Origin: Littorina saxatilis
Lineage: Eukaryota > Mollusca > Gastropoda > Littorinimorpha > Littorinidae
Length of the DNA stretch: 64,000 nucleotides
NCBI RefSeq assembly: GCF_037325665.1
Contig: NC_090251.1
Coordinates: 33,493,295 to 33,557,294, forward strand
Reading direction: 5' to 3'
Position numbers and translations under genes: made by a program
In this document: positions 1 to 12,890 of the stretch, one piece after another
Layout of the letters: each line of letters opens with the position of its first letter
Numbering within the stretch: the first letter of the stretch is position 1
Notes under the pieces: model-generated
What the model saw: the letters and a program-made list of their open reading frames with translations, nothing else
Databases searched by the model: none
What the model was told of the DNA's origin: nothing

Positions 1-1042
1 TTTTGTTCATCCCACTTTCTTCCAGTAAGAATGGATCATACACGACCCATCACCATCATCTCTTTACACTGTTGTCCAAAACTTAATCCAAGAAAAGTTA
101 AGAAACATATTTGGAAATAAACTTTGCTGATCCGAACCCATTTCTCCTGAACCCAACACCCCCCAAAACACACACACACACTCTCTCTCTCTCTCTCTTT
201 CAAACGACTTTTGATCCGAGGTTTGTGTCAATGTAAGTATTTGAAAATCAAAAACAGCTAGGTATTATGTAAGCTCACCCCACCCCACCCTCCTGCTCTC
301 CGCATCAGCATGTCCACACAGCATCCTTCATTCACACCCCCCCCCCTTTTAACCACAAAGAAGAAAACGAAAAAGCGTCACGTTTCAAACCAATGCATAC
401 AGCAGCTGAAGAATTCAGGAGAAAAACACAAACACAGAGAACTATAATGCTTTTCTCTTTCAGATCTTAACACATCCCTGTTGCATGTTTTCACTATCTG
501 AACAGCGCTGTAACAAACATCTGAGTGTTGTTGATTTTTTTTCTCTGCATACCCAGTAGTGTGAAATCACATAATTTATCGAACATGTACATTTGATGCC
601 TGGACGAATACCGAACAATAGTTTTCAGTATGTTTTTCAAAACGGGATAACAATAATATATTCTTTGAAAAGAAAATTAACATATTCTTGTTCACCAGCC
701 ACAATAAATAATAATTGTCTTCTGCTTGTTTTATGTACATTTTAGAAGATCAATGTTGGAAGAAAGACACGTACTCAAAATATGTACTATTTAGACATCC
801 TTTCATGAAGAACGATTAACAAATATAAAAAATTAACAACCTTTCAATATGTAACAGAATAACAATAGAATGATTAACAAGGTAATAATATCATAGGAAG
901 CAATTCAATGCATGATGACATAAAGACGACATAAAATATGCACCTGTGCTCTTGTCGGAAAGTCATTAAGGAGTTTGTATGTGGGGATGCGTGTGCAATC
1001 ATGTGCTTGCGTGCGTGCGTGAATGCGTGCGTGTGTGTGTGT

Positions 1043-1138
<96 letters not shown>

Positions 1139-1594
1139 AGGGGGAACAACACTGGCCAGTAGTAACACAAGTGACAATCATAAATATATCAACAGAAGGA
1201 TGCATCACAGACTGCATGTATCTAAGTAATCAACATAACCATAAATTCAGAAGAAAAACTATTTAACAGTTCTACACAAATACTCATTTTCAGGTACCCA
1301 GTACGTTTTTCACCATACGTGCAAACCGAAGCGAACACATACAACTGGGCAACTAGGTTCACACAGGCAAAACCTTACCATACAAGAAATGAAAAATAAA
1401 CTTCTCAATACATGTAGGCTATCTCTTGATCTTTGTGGAGTTAAACAACTCAGCCACACAGACCTCCATGAAAAAAAAATCAGAGAAAAAGAAACTTGAG
1501 CAAAGTATAACAAAGTATAGGATCAATAAGTTATTATACTGTACATGTATATTTGATTGGGTAAGTGAAACAACGCCAATGAATACTCGACCCT
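1..1594. other. Flank downstream of FBXO47, no gene seen
   Basis: No exon, conserved reading frame or structured element could be recognised here. The predicted open frames at about 0.9-1.2 kb are translations of a GT/GA microsatellite. The stretch is AT-rich and may be intergenic or the start of a neighbouring gene's territory. Confidence 0.5.
1034..1137. repeat. (GT)n then (GA)n microsatellite
   Basis: A short GT run passes directly into about 46 uninterrupted GA dinucleotides. Simple repeat; both strands give spurious Arg-Glu or Ser-Leu reading frames. Confidence 0.97.
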
Positions 1595-1600
1595 TTTAAT
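1595..1600 (-). terminator. Candidate FBXO47 poly(A) signal (ATTAAA)
   Basis: Read on the minus strand this is ATTAAA, the common variant of AATAAA, about 140 nt past the FBXO47 stop codon. It is the nearest signal-like hexamer I found; use is not shown by the sequence. Confidence 0.3.
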
Positions 1601-1736
1601 GCCTCAATAAATTGCACTGACATATATGCACCAAGGTGGGTCACAGCAGTTCAAGGTGTAATAGGAAATGTTCCTGACATGGCCTTTCTCTTCGTTATTA
1701 AAAAGAGTGTCATAACGAAGTGTCAGAGAAGCGGCA

Positions 1737-4700
1737 TCAAAGCAGTTGTTGGAAGGCGAGGTGAATGACTGTTTTGGAGAACTCGGTAAATGCTGTCACC
1801 AAGTAAAACAATTCTCTGTCGTCACCCTCATCGTCTGAAACAAAAACAGTAATTATCAGTGATGTTAATAGACAAGAAGTTTAAAGCGCTCACTCACATT
1901 AAACACTACAACACAAATTCTTGGAGTGCAACGAAGTCCATCTAAACATGGAAGTAGTCATTCATAAAAGAATAACAGGTGCACGCAACAAAAATCAACA
2001 AATATTGTAAGACATGTGAATTCTGACCTGTATCGTTGTAGTCATGTAGGTCGAAGATGCATTCTTTGAACATGTCCATGAGACTGTTGACAAAGCTGAG
2101 CCTGTCCCGTGAGTTCTCCATGGAGTGCAGTATGGTTTGCACGTTGTTCATCACAAACCCAAGGTCATAACCATGCTTCACGCTCACCTGAATGGTACAC
2201 ACAACTTTCAGCTAGAAACAGATGGACAATACAAATGTGCTTCAAATTATTCAGGTCAGCATATGATAAGTAGGTATTAGCGGAATTGTTGCAGTTGTAG
2301 CAGTTATTGAAACTGGTGTAGCTATATACACTATACAGCAATGACAAAAAAGAAACAGGCGCACTTATAGTATTATCCTTTACACAGACGCACGTGCACA
2401 CCGACACACGCACGCACGCACACCGACGCACGCACACACACACACACACGTACACACCAACCCCCCCCCCCCACACACACACAGAAAACGAAGCTATAAG
2501 CAAACAAACGGAAAAAACTCACAATGCAAAAAGAAGTGATGATAGAGCTGAGCTCTGTGATACGACCGTTGATGGCTTTACTGATGAGCATCTTGGAGGT
2601 GAGCTGCTCGCCGCATGCAATCAGCAGCGACGCCTTGTTCTCTCCTATCCACTCCTCGGGACAACCTGACACAACCACATAATCGTGAAAAGCTTTTTAT
2701 GACGAACCAAAATGTAAGAAAGTACAAATTGATTTGAGGTACATGTACTCTAATAAACAGACATGTTCGTCATTGCCATTGAAAGAAGAGTCAACCCTTG
2801 AAAATGGAGCATGGCTGCGTAAATGGCGGCGTAAAACTGCAATACAAGTACTATCCCACACAAAATCAACAACAAAACAACATGGGAGCTGCAGCCTAAG
2901 CAAGAAGAAAGAAGGAGGAGTACAAAAACATCAACACCATCAACAACAACAAATAAGATACCACCATCATAACAGCAACAACATCAACGATTGCCAGCCC
3001 ACTCATGAATACATTACAGTACAAGTCGAAAGGTGTACTCACTGGTCATTTCATCGAGAATGCTGATGAGCTCGTCTTCAGTCCACTCCTTGCTCTGTCT
3101 GTGCAGCGTACCCAGGGCGCAGGATATGCCTCCAAAGTACTGCCCCGTGAAGGACGGCTCCACTGGCATCCCGCACATCAGGTACCACTGTATTGTTCCT
3201 TCAATACAACACACAAAACAATTAGATTAATATAGTTGAACCTGCCCCAGGGACCACCTTCCATAACGACTTCCCTGTACGACCCCACACATCAGGTACC
3301 ACTGTATTGTTCCTTCAATACAACACACAAAACAATTAGATTAATATAGTTGAACCTGCCCCAGGGACCACCTTCCATAACGACTTCCCTGTACGACCCC
3401 ACACATCAGGTACCACTGTATTGTTCCTTCAATACAACACACAAAACAATTAGATTAATATAGTTGAACCTGCCCCAGGGACCACCTTCGATAACGACTT
3501 CCCATTACGACCACCCATAGGGGTTGCGGACGATTGTTTTTGCTGTATGATTCACCTTTCCTAAGCAACCACTTGGTTTGAACGACCTCTTTTCGTTAGT
3601 CCCTTGGGTAGTCGTTATACACAGGTTTGACTGTACTACTACTACTAATGCTAATAACACATTCCTATATAACGCTATTCACCGCCAAACAGAAGTCTCA
3701 GCGTACTTCACAAAATGTATTGGACATCAAAATTCAACATTTCACACAGACATTATTCAGGCATTATACACAGCATACACTGATCATAAGGAACCACCAG
3801 TCTTTTTTTTAAAAATTAATTTATTTGCGTCCCTACAATGTTGTTAGAATATATCAATATATTGTCAATACACTGTTATGTGCAAACAAGCGACGCTGGG
3901 TGGGCAGTGGCGGGTTAGCAAGTGTGCATGGGACCAAGAAACCAAAATCTAAAATAAGATCTAATGACAAAGGCAAATAAGCGCTCTAAATATAGTCAAC
4001 AACATTTAGTGAGAGTTATGCAGCACCTGAGAGTATAATACTCATTGAAAGGAACAATCGGCTTTAACCCTCAATGAAAATAAGATAGTCAGCAGCTTTA
4101 AGGGCAAGTCAGTTCTCTGAGGATTGCCTGATTAAAATTTTGAGTTTCTTTTCTCTGGGGAAAGTAAGATGCCTTTATAACAAGCTGCCGATGTTTGTTT
4201 TGTTGTGGGTGGGCTTGAGTTTTCCAAACCCTTGGATCTTTTGTGTCTGCAAGAACGTACACAGTTGTATCTGTACAAAGACAGAGAGTCTGGAAAAAAA
4301 AGTTGACGTTTGCAAACAAATCCATTGCCAAACTGGTTTTATGCCAGATGCGCTAACCACTGAGCTAAGCCCCCTAAGCTTCCCCATGCTGTCAGAACAT
4401 CGCCCACCAACCTTCATTAGCAGCCCCGTAGAGGAGATAGAGGAGCCTGGCCTGTTGCACAAGGGGCCAGGGTTTGAGGACACGTGTGAGCCAGAAAGCC
4501 TTGTCTGCTGTGCTGCTGCAAGGGTCCAGGAACACGCGCCGCAAGAAACACCGCACCTCGTACTCCAGACCTACGTGAGCACCTGGTACATAAAACAACT
4601 CATAACAATTAGTCACTTAAAAAACGGAGAAGACTACTTAATGGGCAAAAACAGTAATATCTGTTGCGGGGTCTTTTGATCTGACCATTGGGGGGAGTTT

Positions 4701-7700
4701 CTGGCGAATTTGAAGAATCTTGGGAATTTAATGTACCTCTAGACACACACGGCACAATTTGCTAAAAAACGCATCACAAATATGTTAATTAATTAAATCA
4801 AAGTATGGGAATGTGCTTCAGGGCGCTGATTTTCTCCGGTGAGGGAAAAAAAAGTAGTCGATAGACGCTGTCTGGACGATGACGCCGTCTAGTGCCCTCC
4901 ACGACACGTTTGCCTGGTGACAAGCATCACATGCACAAACATGGGAAAGAATTCAGTGGAAGTAACCCAACCCAACCTCACATGGAGTGCTCTTTCTTTG
5001 CCTGACCTACATTTACTGATTAAGCTTTTAAAACGCTTGATTTTGCAAAGTGAAGGCAGCTAGTCCTCCGACGTAGTATTTAGTATTAGCTTGTAATGCG
5101 TAATCTCATGGTATAACTTTTGAAGCAATCTGATGGCTTTTTACTTAGGTATTAGGTACTATTCTTTCAAACTACAGTATACTGTATTATTTCACGATGC
5201 CCTTTAATCAGGGAATACTTAAGGTGCTCATATGTTTCTTGCAAATCCGAACTCAATTGTGCACTGTTGAGTACAAAAATGTAATGTACATAAAGGCAAC
5301 ATCATCACCACCCAAAATAAGAATGAAACAATTAATGTTTGATATAATGAGCAAACAATTATAATTTTCTTCTGTGGTTACCATTAGGCAGATTTGGTCA
5401 TTAAAGCAGATGTAACATTCCTTGTCACACACATTTTAAACAATGTTGCCGTGTGCAGATCGAGTCTTATTTTAAAATGATCATGATAGTTCTGGTTTGT
5501 TTGTTTGTTTGTTTGCTTGCTCAACGCCCAGCCGACCACGAAGGGCCATATCAGGGCGGCATAGTTCTGGTACCTACCTGGCTTTGAGCTGACGACGATC
5601 TTGATGTGTTTGAGTATGGAGGTGTGAGTGCAGAGGCAATCAAAGGACCGCTGACACTCGCTGTCGTCCCAGCCCGCAATCATCGTGTGAAGAAACCTGC
5701 CGAAACACAGCTCCCCGATACACCGCGCGCGGTCCTTGCAATTCTCCGTGTTACGGCACATCATCTGCAAGAAGCAGGTGCGTGCTCATTTAATTTAATT
5801 TAGTTAAGGATGTTGTGAAGAAATATGTCTATATTGAGTATGTTATGTATATAATGTACACGCTGCTATATGTGTTTTTCTGCCTGTCAGCTTTCCGCGA
5901 TGTGTACACGATAAAAGTGAAAGTATGGTATATATCTGGTTGAAACAAACATCAAGGATGTTGCAATACAATTTCGTGAATAGGACAAATGTCCTGACCT
6001 CGTCAACATGACTAGGACATTTGACCAGCTTCATGAATTTCCATAGGACATTTTACATGACCGACATTGTGCTCATACACATTACCGTCTATTAGCAGCT
6101 GTTTTCTCTGTCTTCTTTTCGTTTTTCTCTCTCCTGAATTTGGGTTGCGTGTACCTTAAAGGTCCTTGTCTACATTTTTATACCGAAATCGCCATTTGAC
6201 TATTAAAATGCAGAGTCTATTATCTACAAATATCAACAATACACCCCCTTTCGACCAGGAAAGACGAAGCCAGTGTAGACGTTTGAAAATTCATTGTAGT
6301 ATTCCAGCGTAGTACTCATAGTAGAATATCCTTATTTGGAAAATGCCAAGCGCAAAACTCCTCTCAAATCCCGTGCATTTCGTGCGTTTAAAAAAACGCG
6401 TGGACAGCGCTCCAGTGTCAAACTGTTGCTGCACTTGTTTGGGCGTGGCTATAAGCATAGTGACATGAATTTGATTGGTCAGTATTTTTAGGCAAAGCAC
6501 ATGTCCTCAGCAAACAGAAAACAAAATATTGGAAGCGTGAGTCACGCTACCCAAAAATAAAATCTTTTTTTACATATATTTTTTTTTCTATAACTTTTTT
6601 CCCCATGGAAAAGCCTATTGTGGTTCTTGTGCCTTGGCTGTGTATTGGATTGTCATTGTATGCCTGCATTATTAGTTGTCAGTAATTATTACATGTGCTG
6701 TTTGTTCTCTTTGCCTGCGCGCGTATAGTATGTTGGTTATGTTTGGTCATAGTATGTTTGTTTATGTTTGGTCGTTATCTTTGCCTGTGCGTGTATTGTA
6801 TGTTTGGTCGTTTTCTTTGCCTGTGCATGTATAGTTTGTTGGTTATGTTTGGTCGGTTTCTTTGCCTGTGCGTGTATAGTATGCTTGGTCGATGTATGTA
6901 TTGTAAAACGCTAAGAGTAGACATTTTTCTAGAATAGCGCTATAAAAGACGGTTTGCATTATTATTATTATTATGGTTCATTCATCATCATCTGACATAA
7001 CTTTTTAGCGAAATCTAACCATAAGATTATTGAAAAAAAGCAAAAATGTAGACGACCACCTTTAATATTAGTTAGTGTGTTCCATCAGCTAAAGCTGAAA
7101 CGAAATGTTACTACTAGACTTAGGCAGGAAATAGAGGGAAGTGTTTTAGGAGTATTTGGCAACTATACATTTTGAAAATTTGCTAATACGTCTGTGTGGT
7201 TGCTTGCTCTCTCTCTCTCTCGTTGTTGTGTACACATTTTGCTGAATGAGAAAAGGGTCATACAACAGTGTTGTGTTCTGGAGTGCATAGCTGTACATAA
7301 ATCTAAGCGCTTCGAAGTATACTAGCGGAAAAAAGTTAAGGACGGTTCACACACGCAATCACAGCAAAAGAACGAATGAACATATCGTACGGAAATTTGG
7401 AACACGTTTACTTCAGTCAATGTGCAACGCAACTGGAAAATTTGGGTTTATTTCATCGAGCGGATTCGGTTATTCATGTCCACAAACAGCAGAGGGGTCA
7501 CAAATAAACATAACAAGTCTTTCATGAGGTCAATAATGGGTGTGTCCGCCACGTTTGCGCTCAAGTTCACCACACCTTGACCGCATAGAGTTCATAAGCT
7601 TCGTGAAAAAGGCCTGTGGAATGGCCTGCCACTCCTGTTGGAGCATCTGCAGCAGCTGCTGCAGGTTTCTGGGAGGCTGGTGGTTGGCCCTCACCTGCCT

Positions 7701-10614
7701 GTCCAGTTCGTCCCATACATGCTCTATGGGGTTCATGTCTGGCGAACAGGCAGGGAAATCCATCCTGACGACCCCGGTTTGCTGGATGTAGTCGTTGACA
7801 AGCCTGGCCCTGTGAGGAGTAGCATTGTCATCCTGAAACACGGCGTTTGGGCCAATCTGCTGCAGGGTCGGCAAGACAATAGGGGCGAGAATTTCGTCCC
7901 TGTAGCGTTGACCAGTGAGATTCCCGACCACATGGTACAGGGGGGGTGCGTTGATGAAGGCTGAAGCCCCCCCAAACCATGACAGAGCCCCCGCCGAAGG
8001 CCACCCTCTCATGCACTGTGTAGTCTTCATAACGCTCGCCCTCACGCCTCCAGACCTTGCGCCGGCCGTCAGAATGGTACCTGGACTCGTCACTGAATAG
8101 GACCTGAGCCCAGTCCCGGCGCGTCCATCTCAAGTGGCGGCGACTCCAGGCCAGACGAGCCCGGCGATGAGCCTGTGTCAGCAGGGGACGCACAGCAGGA
8201 CGACGACTCCGCAGCCGGGCGTCATGCAGGCGGTTGCCGATGGTCCTCTCACTAACGTTGATGTTAGTGGCCTCCCGTAACTGCCCTCTGATGACCTTGC
8301 AGGTGGTGGCCCGGTGCTGCAGCGCCTGCCGTTGGATGAAACGATCTTCCCTAGGAGTAGTCTTTTTGGGGCGACCCGACCTGGGCCTCTCCTCGACATT
8401 GTTTGTCGTCTGGAACCGTTGATTTAGCCTTACAATGACTGAATGCGATACACCAAGTTGCCTGGCCACTTCGCACTTGGATACGCCGTCGTGAAGCCAG
8501 GCAATTGCTCTTCCTCGGTTGAATGTTGTCAGCTTCCGTCTGGCAGGCATGGTGAGGAGATGGCAGCTCGCAGAAAATCGGCGGCTTATAAAGCCGAGTT
8601 CGTGATCACAATTCACACTCGAATGATTGTCCTTGCATGTGCACAACAATTTTGCCATGTTACCTGCCTTATTCTACCCGTGCGCACGCCAAACAACAGC
8701 CTACTTTTTGGCGATTTTGCTATTTTAGTCACGTGCTGCAGCTCTGCGCCCGGGAGTCCCGTGCAGTTTTCCTGCTAACACAGCATAACCTACCCATTGG
8801 TGTGTAGCATGCGACAGCCATTTGATTTTGCTGACGAAAGAACAGGGTGTTTTAAACAAATGAAAGTCAGCGGGGAAATCAGTGGCCCGTCCCTAACTTT
8901 TTTCCGCTAGTATATGATCGGTGTCACGATCGGGTGACAGAGACCAAGAAAGTGTCACTCAGTGGAGTGCCTGTTCTTGGTCGATTATGATAGAAAGCGC
9001 CTGTACGTGATATTGGGCTACAGCAGAGTTTGCTGACAGTGCTCAATGAACACGGAGGGTTTGCTGCGCACGAGTTTTACAGTGGAGGTTTCTGCTGTCA
9101 TAGGGCTGACGGTTTTTCGCTGACAGCGCACACGGGATTTTCAGGGATTGAGTTTCTCGTGTCTTTTTTCTGCTTGGGGAGGCAGAATTGTGTATAGCTG
9201 GACTGGTTTTTGTGACAAGGTCAGTCACGTGTTATTGGCTAGGTTGTCTGAGAGAGACACAAGGGCGGCGCACTTGACACCCAGCGGCAGAAGGGGAAGG
9301 ATCTAATACACAGTTTCTAGAGTATGATGGTTTTTCACCGAATATTGTATTCGGCACTCTAGGGGAGCTTCCACTAGTTTTTCCTGTCTCACTGCCAGTA
9401 CTTTGCTGAGGACAAGTCGTCAACTTTCCTTCGTCGGCGATGGCTTTCGCATAAGGATTCGACAAGGGGTTCTGGAGGTTTTTGGTCACTGTTGACGAAC
9501 AGAGGCTGTTCCAGGGAGGAGGCGGACTTTGCTTCCATTGAGAGTACAATCATAGGCTTTTGAGGTAATAAATCATTATTTAACGCTGTTGATGAGTCTG
9601 TGTTTGTGGAATGAAATACTCTCTGTTGTTCTTTCCAGGTTAGCGCATAATTTACTCTCTGTGACGCTAAAATACTAATCTGTATATGGTTTTTGCAGAT
9701 AGGGAGAGAAGGACGGAAAATGGCTGTTTTGTTGTTGTAAAAAGTCCGTTTTGTGCAGGCCCACGTGCTCGATGAGATATTTAAAGATGACATGTTTAAG
9801 GTGGTGGGTGAGGGGTAGCTGACATGTTGAGTGCACCGATGCTTTCTGTTTGCAGCCTTCGCTTCGCTTTGTTACGTGTTCCTGTAACATCTGCACGGCT
9901 GACTTTGGCGGGACCTGTTGAAGCTACGCTAACCAGGAGACCGGCTAACCAGGAGACCGGCTAACCAGAGGACCGGCTAACCAGCGAACCGGCTAACCAG
10001 CGGACCGGCTAACCAGCGAACCGGCTAACCAGCATACCGGCTAAGCAGCAGCAGCAGAAAGAAAGCTAAGTGCACCGTGTCTTACGCACCCCGTTGACCA
10101 CCGTTGTCTTTTCTTATCTGTGATTTCATTGGAGTAGTGACAACGTGGGGTGTGTGACCCCTGCACGAACTAGAGCTTTTCGAACAGAACATTCGCATTT
10201 AACTATATTTACACGGGTTCAGCGTGTTACTATAATTTTCTATATACTACTGGCATTTTGTCAGTGAACACTGGTTTTTTACGTGTTGAGAACGTAAAAG
10301 GAACATATTTTGAGTGAAGGCTCGAGGGAGGTGGAGAGTTTATACATAAACAGGCGTCTGAAACTTATACTTTTGTTGACTCTATTTAATTGTATGACTG
10401 CGAGAGTGGATCGTGGTGTGGTTAGTTAATTAGTAGTAATTAACCGGTTCATAATCACCTTAAGTGATATATTGAAACGTGACAATCGGACATCTGACCA
10501 TATAGGCAGTTAATCAGTCGGACTATAACCGATGTCTGACGCCTAACGACATCCCTGCAGCATCTACAGTTAAATCTTGTATCCATAAATTTGACTATCT
10601 CTCTCCCTATTACA

Positions 10615-10657
<43 letters not shown>

Positions 10658-10964
10658 GTGGTCATCAGTGGTGACTTCTGCTTCCAAAACAATTCAATGT
10701 AGAATACTTACTCTTGTTAGAAAATCGTTCACGATCTTCAGTCTGTCTTTCGTGGCATAGAGACACGTGGACCTCTTTATCAATAAACCTGCACATAATC
10801 ATAACAATATCAATTTCAGGTAAGTTAATTACCAGCAAAGACTGGACAGGTAAAGGTCAGAGAATGAAGATTTTTTAAATTTTTTTATAATAAGCCTATC
10901 ACCACCAACGACAACAAACGTTATCTGGAGCAACTGAATCCGAAGCAAACAAGAAATGATCATG

Positions 10965-10995
<31 letters not shown>

Positions 10996-12800
10996 CGCGT
11001 GCGTGAGTGCGTGCGTGAGTGAGTGCGTGGTGCGTGCGTGCGTGTGTGAATATAGCAATTATAAGCAAAAAAGGCAGGCAATTGAACTATGAAAGGTATG
11101 CCTCATAAATCGCATGTTTTGCCAAAGCAATATCTTTACCCTCTAAGTTGTTTTGCTAACCGCTTGCACACTGGAATGATGGTGACCCCAGGTCTCACCT
11201 AGTTTCTTATAGCGTGCCAGCCACTCTGCTTGCCTCTCCACGTCCATCACACCATGAGCTCTAGAGTGGATCCCCAGCCCTCTGGCGTTAATGGTGCTGA
11301 CACGGTAACACTCAATCAGGTTCCTCATGGCCTTTGAACTGATCGTCAGCAGGCTCAAGTCTTCGACTGCACATTACACGCAATAGGTTTTCACTTCCTT
11401 CTCCGGTAACCCATCATGTCAGCCAACATAGATATGTCCAGGTATTTTTTACAAACGATAAAAGCATCCTTCTACTTGAACACGTACCAAAATTCAACAG
11501 TCTGGATACCTTCTGTGGAGAGCAGGATTTTTTTCGTTGAATTGATTCAGTGATTGACACCATTGTCAATGTGCACAATCAATTCAGTACAAACTCTCAC
11601 TATGCACAGACCGCAGCCATGCTGTTAATTTGTAATATAGCGTAGACTCAAGTCAAATGATTTTATAGTTTTGTGTAAAGGCATGGACAGATCTGTGATG
11701 GCTAACGTGATGACATGAAGTTAGTTGTTACACAGAAACGAAAGTTTCTTTATCATACTTCAGCGACCTAATATCCATGACTTGACCTTGGGTCAGTTGA
11801 CATTATCTTATTGAAGTCTGAAACCTTCTTCGGATTTTTTAAACCCATATAAATGATATTTAAACAATGAGATGATATTTAAACAATGAGTGGTCAGATG
11901 TTAGGCCAAAAAAAAAAAATGCTTTGGTTACGGTTTCATGGCCAAAAAAAATAGGGTAGGTAGGTCGATTAAACTTTTTTTTTTGTTTGTTTTGTTTTTT
12001 GGTTGGTCCCTCTTGAAATGATAAAAATATTTGTGTATGCAGGATATTCGAGGTATTTTCATATTGGTGTATTCGTCCGCTTCACTGCCATCAGGAGTCA
12101 AACGAACACACTTGAAGTGAAGTGATTTGATGTGGAAACTTTCCAAGTTTTCGAGAGTCATGCCAAAGTCCAGTTCGAAAGAGTCTTCGGGCTCGGCACT
12201 TATTTTCGTCGACCCAACACATTTTATCCTGAACAGTTTGCCGTCCAAAGTTGGATGAAAATCATGAAAAATGTCCAAGGTTGCACTCTTCGAGTACCGA
12301 CTTATCAGTCGTGTTTGTTCGATATGAACGCACTTTCCGAATACGATTGCAAATGCAGACGACATCTTTTTACGTTCGCGCAACGAACGAACGCACGAGA
12401 CTGACTTCCCTTGGATATGGGAGTTGTAAAAAGCGGAGTGGTGTCCCTTGTCGGGCTTGTTGTTGTCTGCTCGCCGGCGATCGATGTTTTCTCTGTGCCG
12501 TGGTGTTGTCGTTTTCGGTGGGTTTTTGTGTGTGTGTGTGGTTTTTTTGTGTGTTACGTATGTGTTTGGTTCATTTTATTTTTAGCTTTAGGACCAAAAA
12601 AAAAGTTTAGGGTCGGCCCAAAAAGTTAGGGTCGGTCGGGAAACCGTAACCAAAGCATTTTTTTTTTTGGCCTTATCAATGCCTGAACAATGGGTTAAGT
12701 TCACATTCATGGCTGCTTAGTGAGGTTTTTTTTTCTCTCAAACAAACAGCTACAAACATACAGAAAGAGAGAAAGAGAGAGAGAGAAAGAGAGAGAGAGT

Positions 12801-12890
<90 letters not shown>

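Noticed and set aside
874-1229. Several overlapping reading frames of Ser-Leu, Arg-Glu or Thr-His repeats
   Set aside because: They are translations of a GA/GT microsatellite; the same holds for frames at about 2.4, 10.9, 12.8, 13.4, 29.6 and 63.7 kb.
4140-4679. 179-aa plus-strand reading frame
   Set aside because: It lies antisense over FBXO47 exon 5, whose minus-strand reading matches a known protein with proper splice sites.
8913-10440. Possible LTR or other retroelement remnant between the Tc1 and the hAT end
   Set aside because: No paired long repeats, primer-binding site or coding remnant could be recognised; left unassigned.
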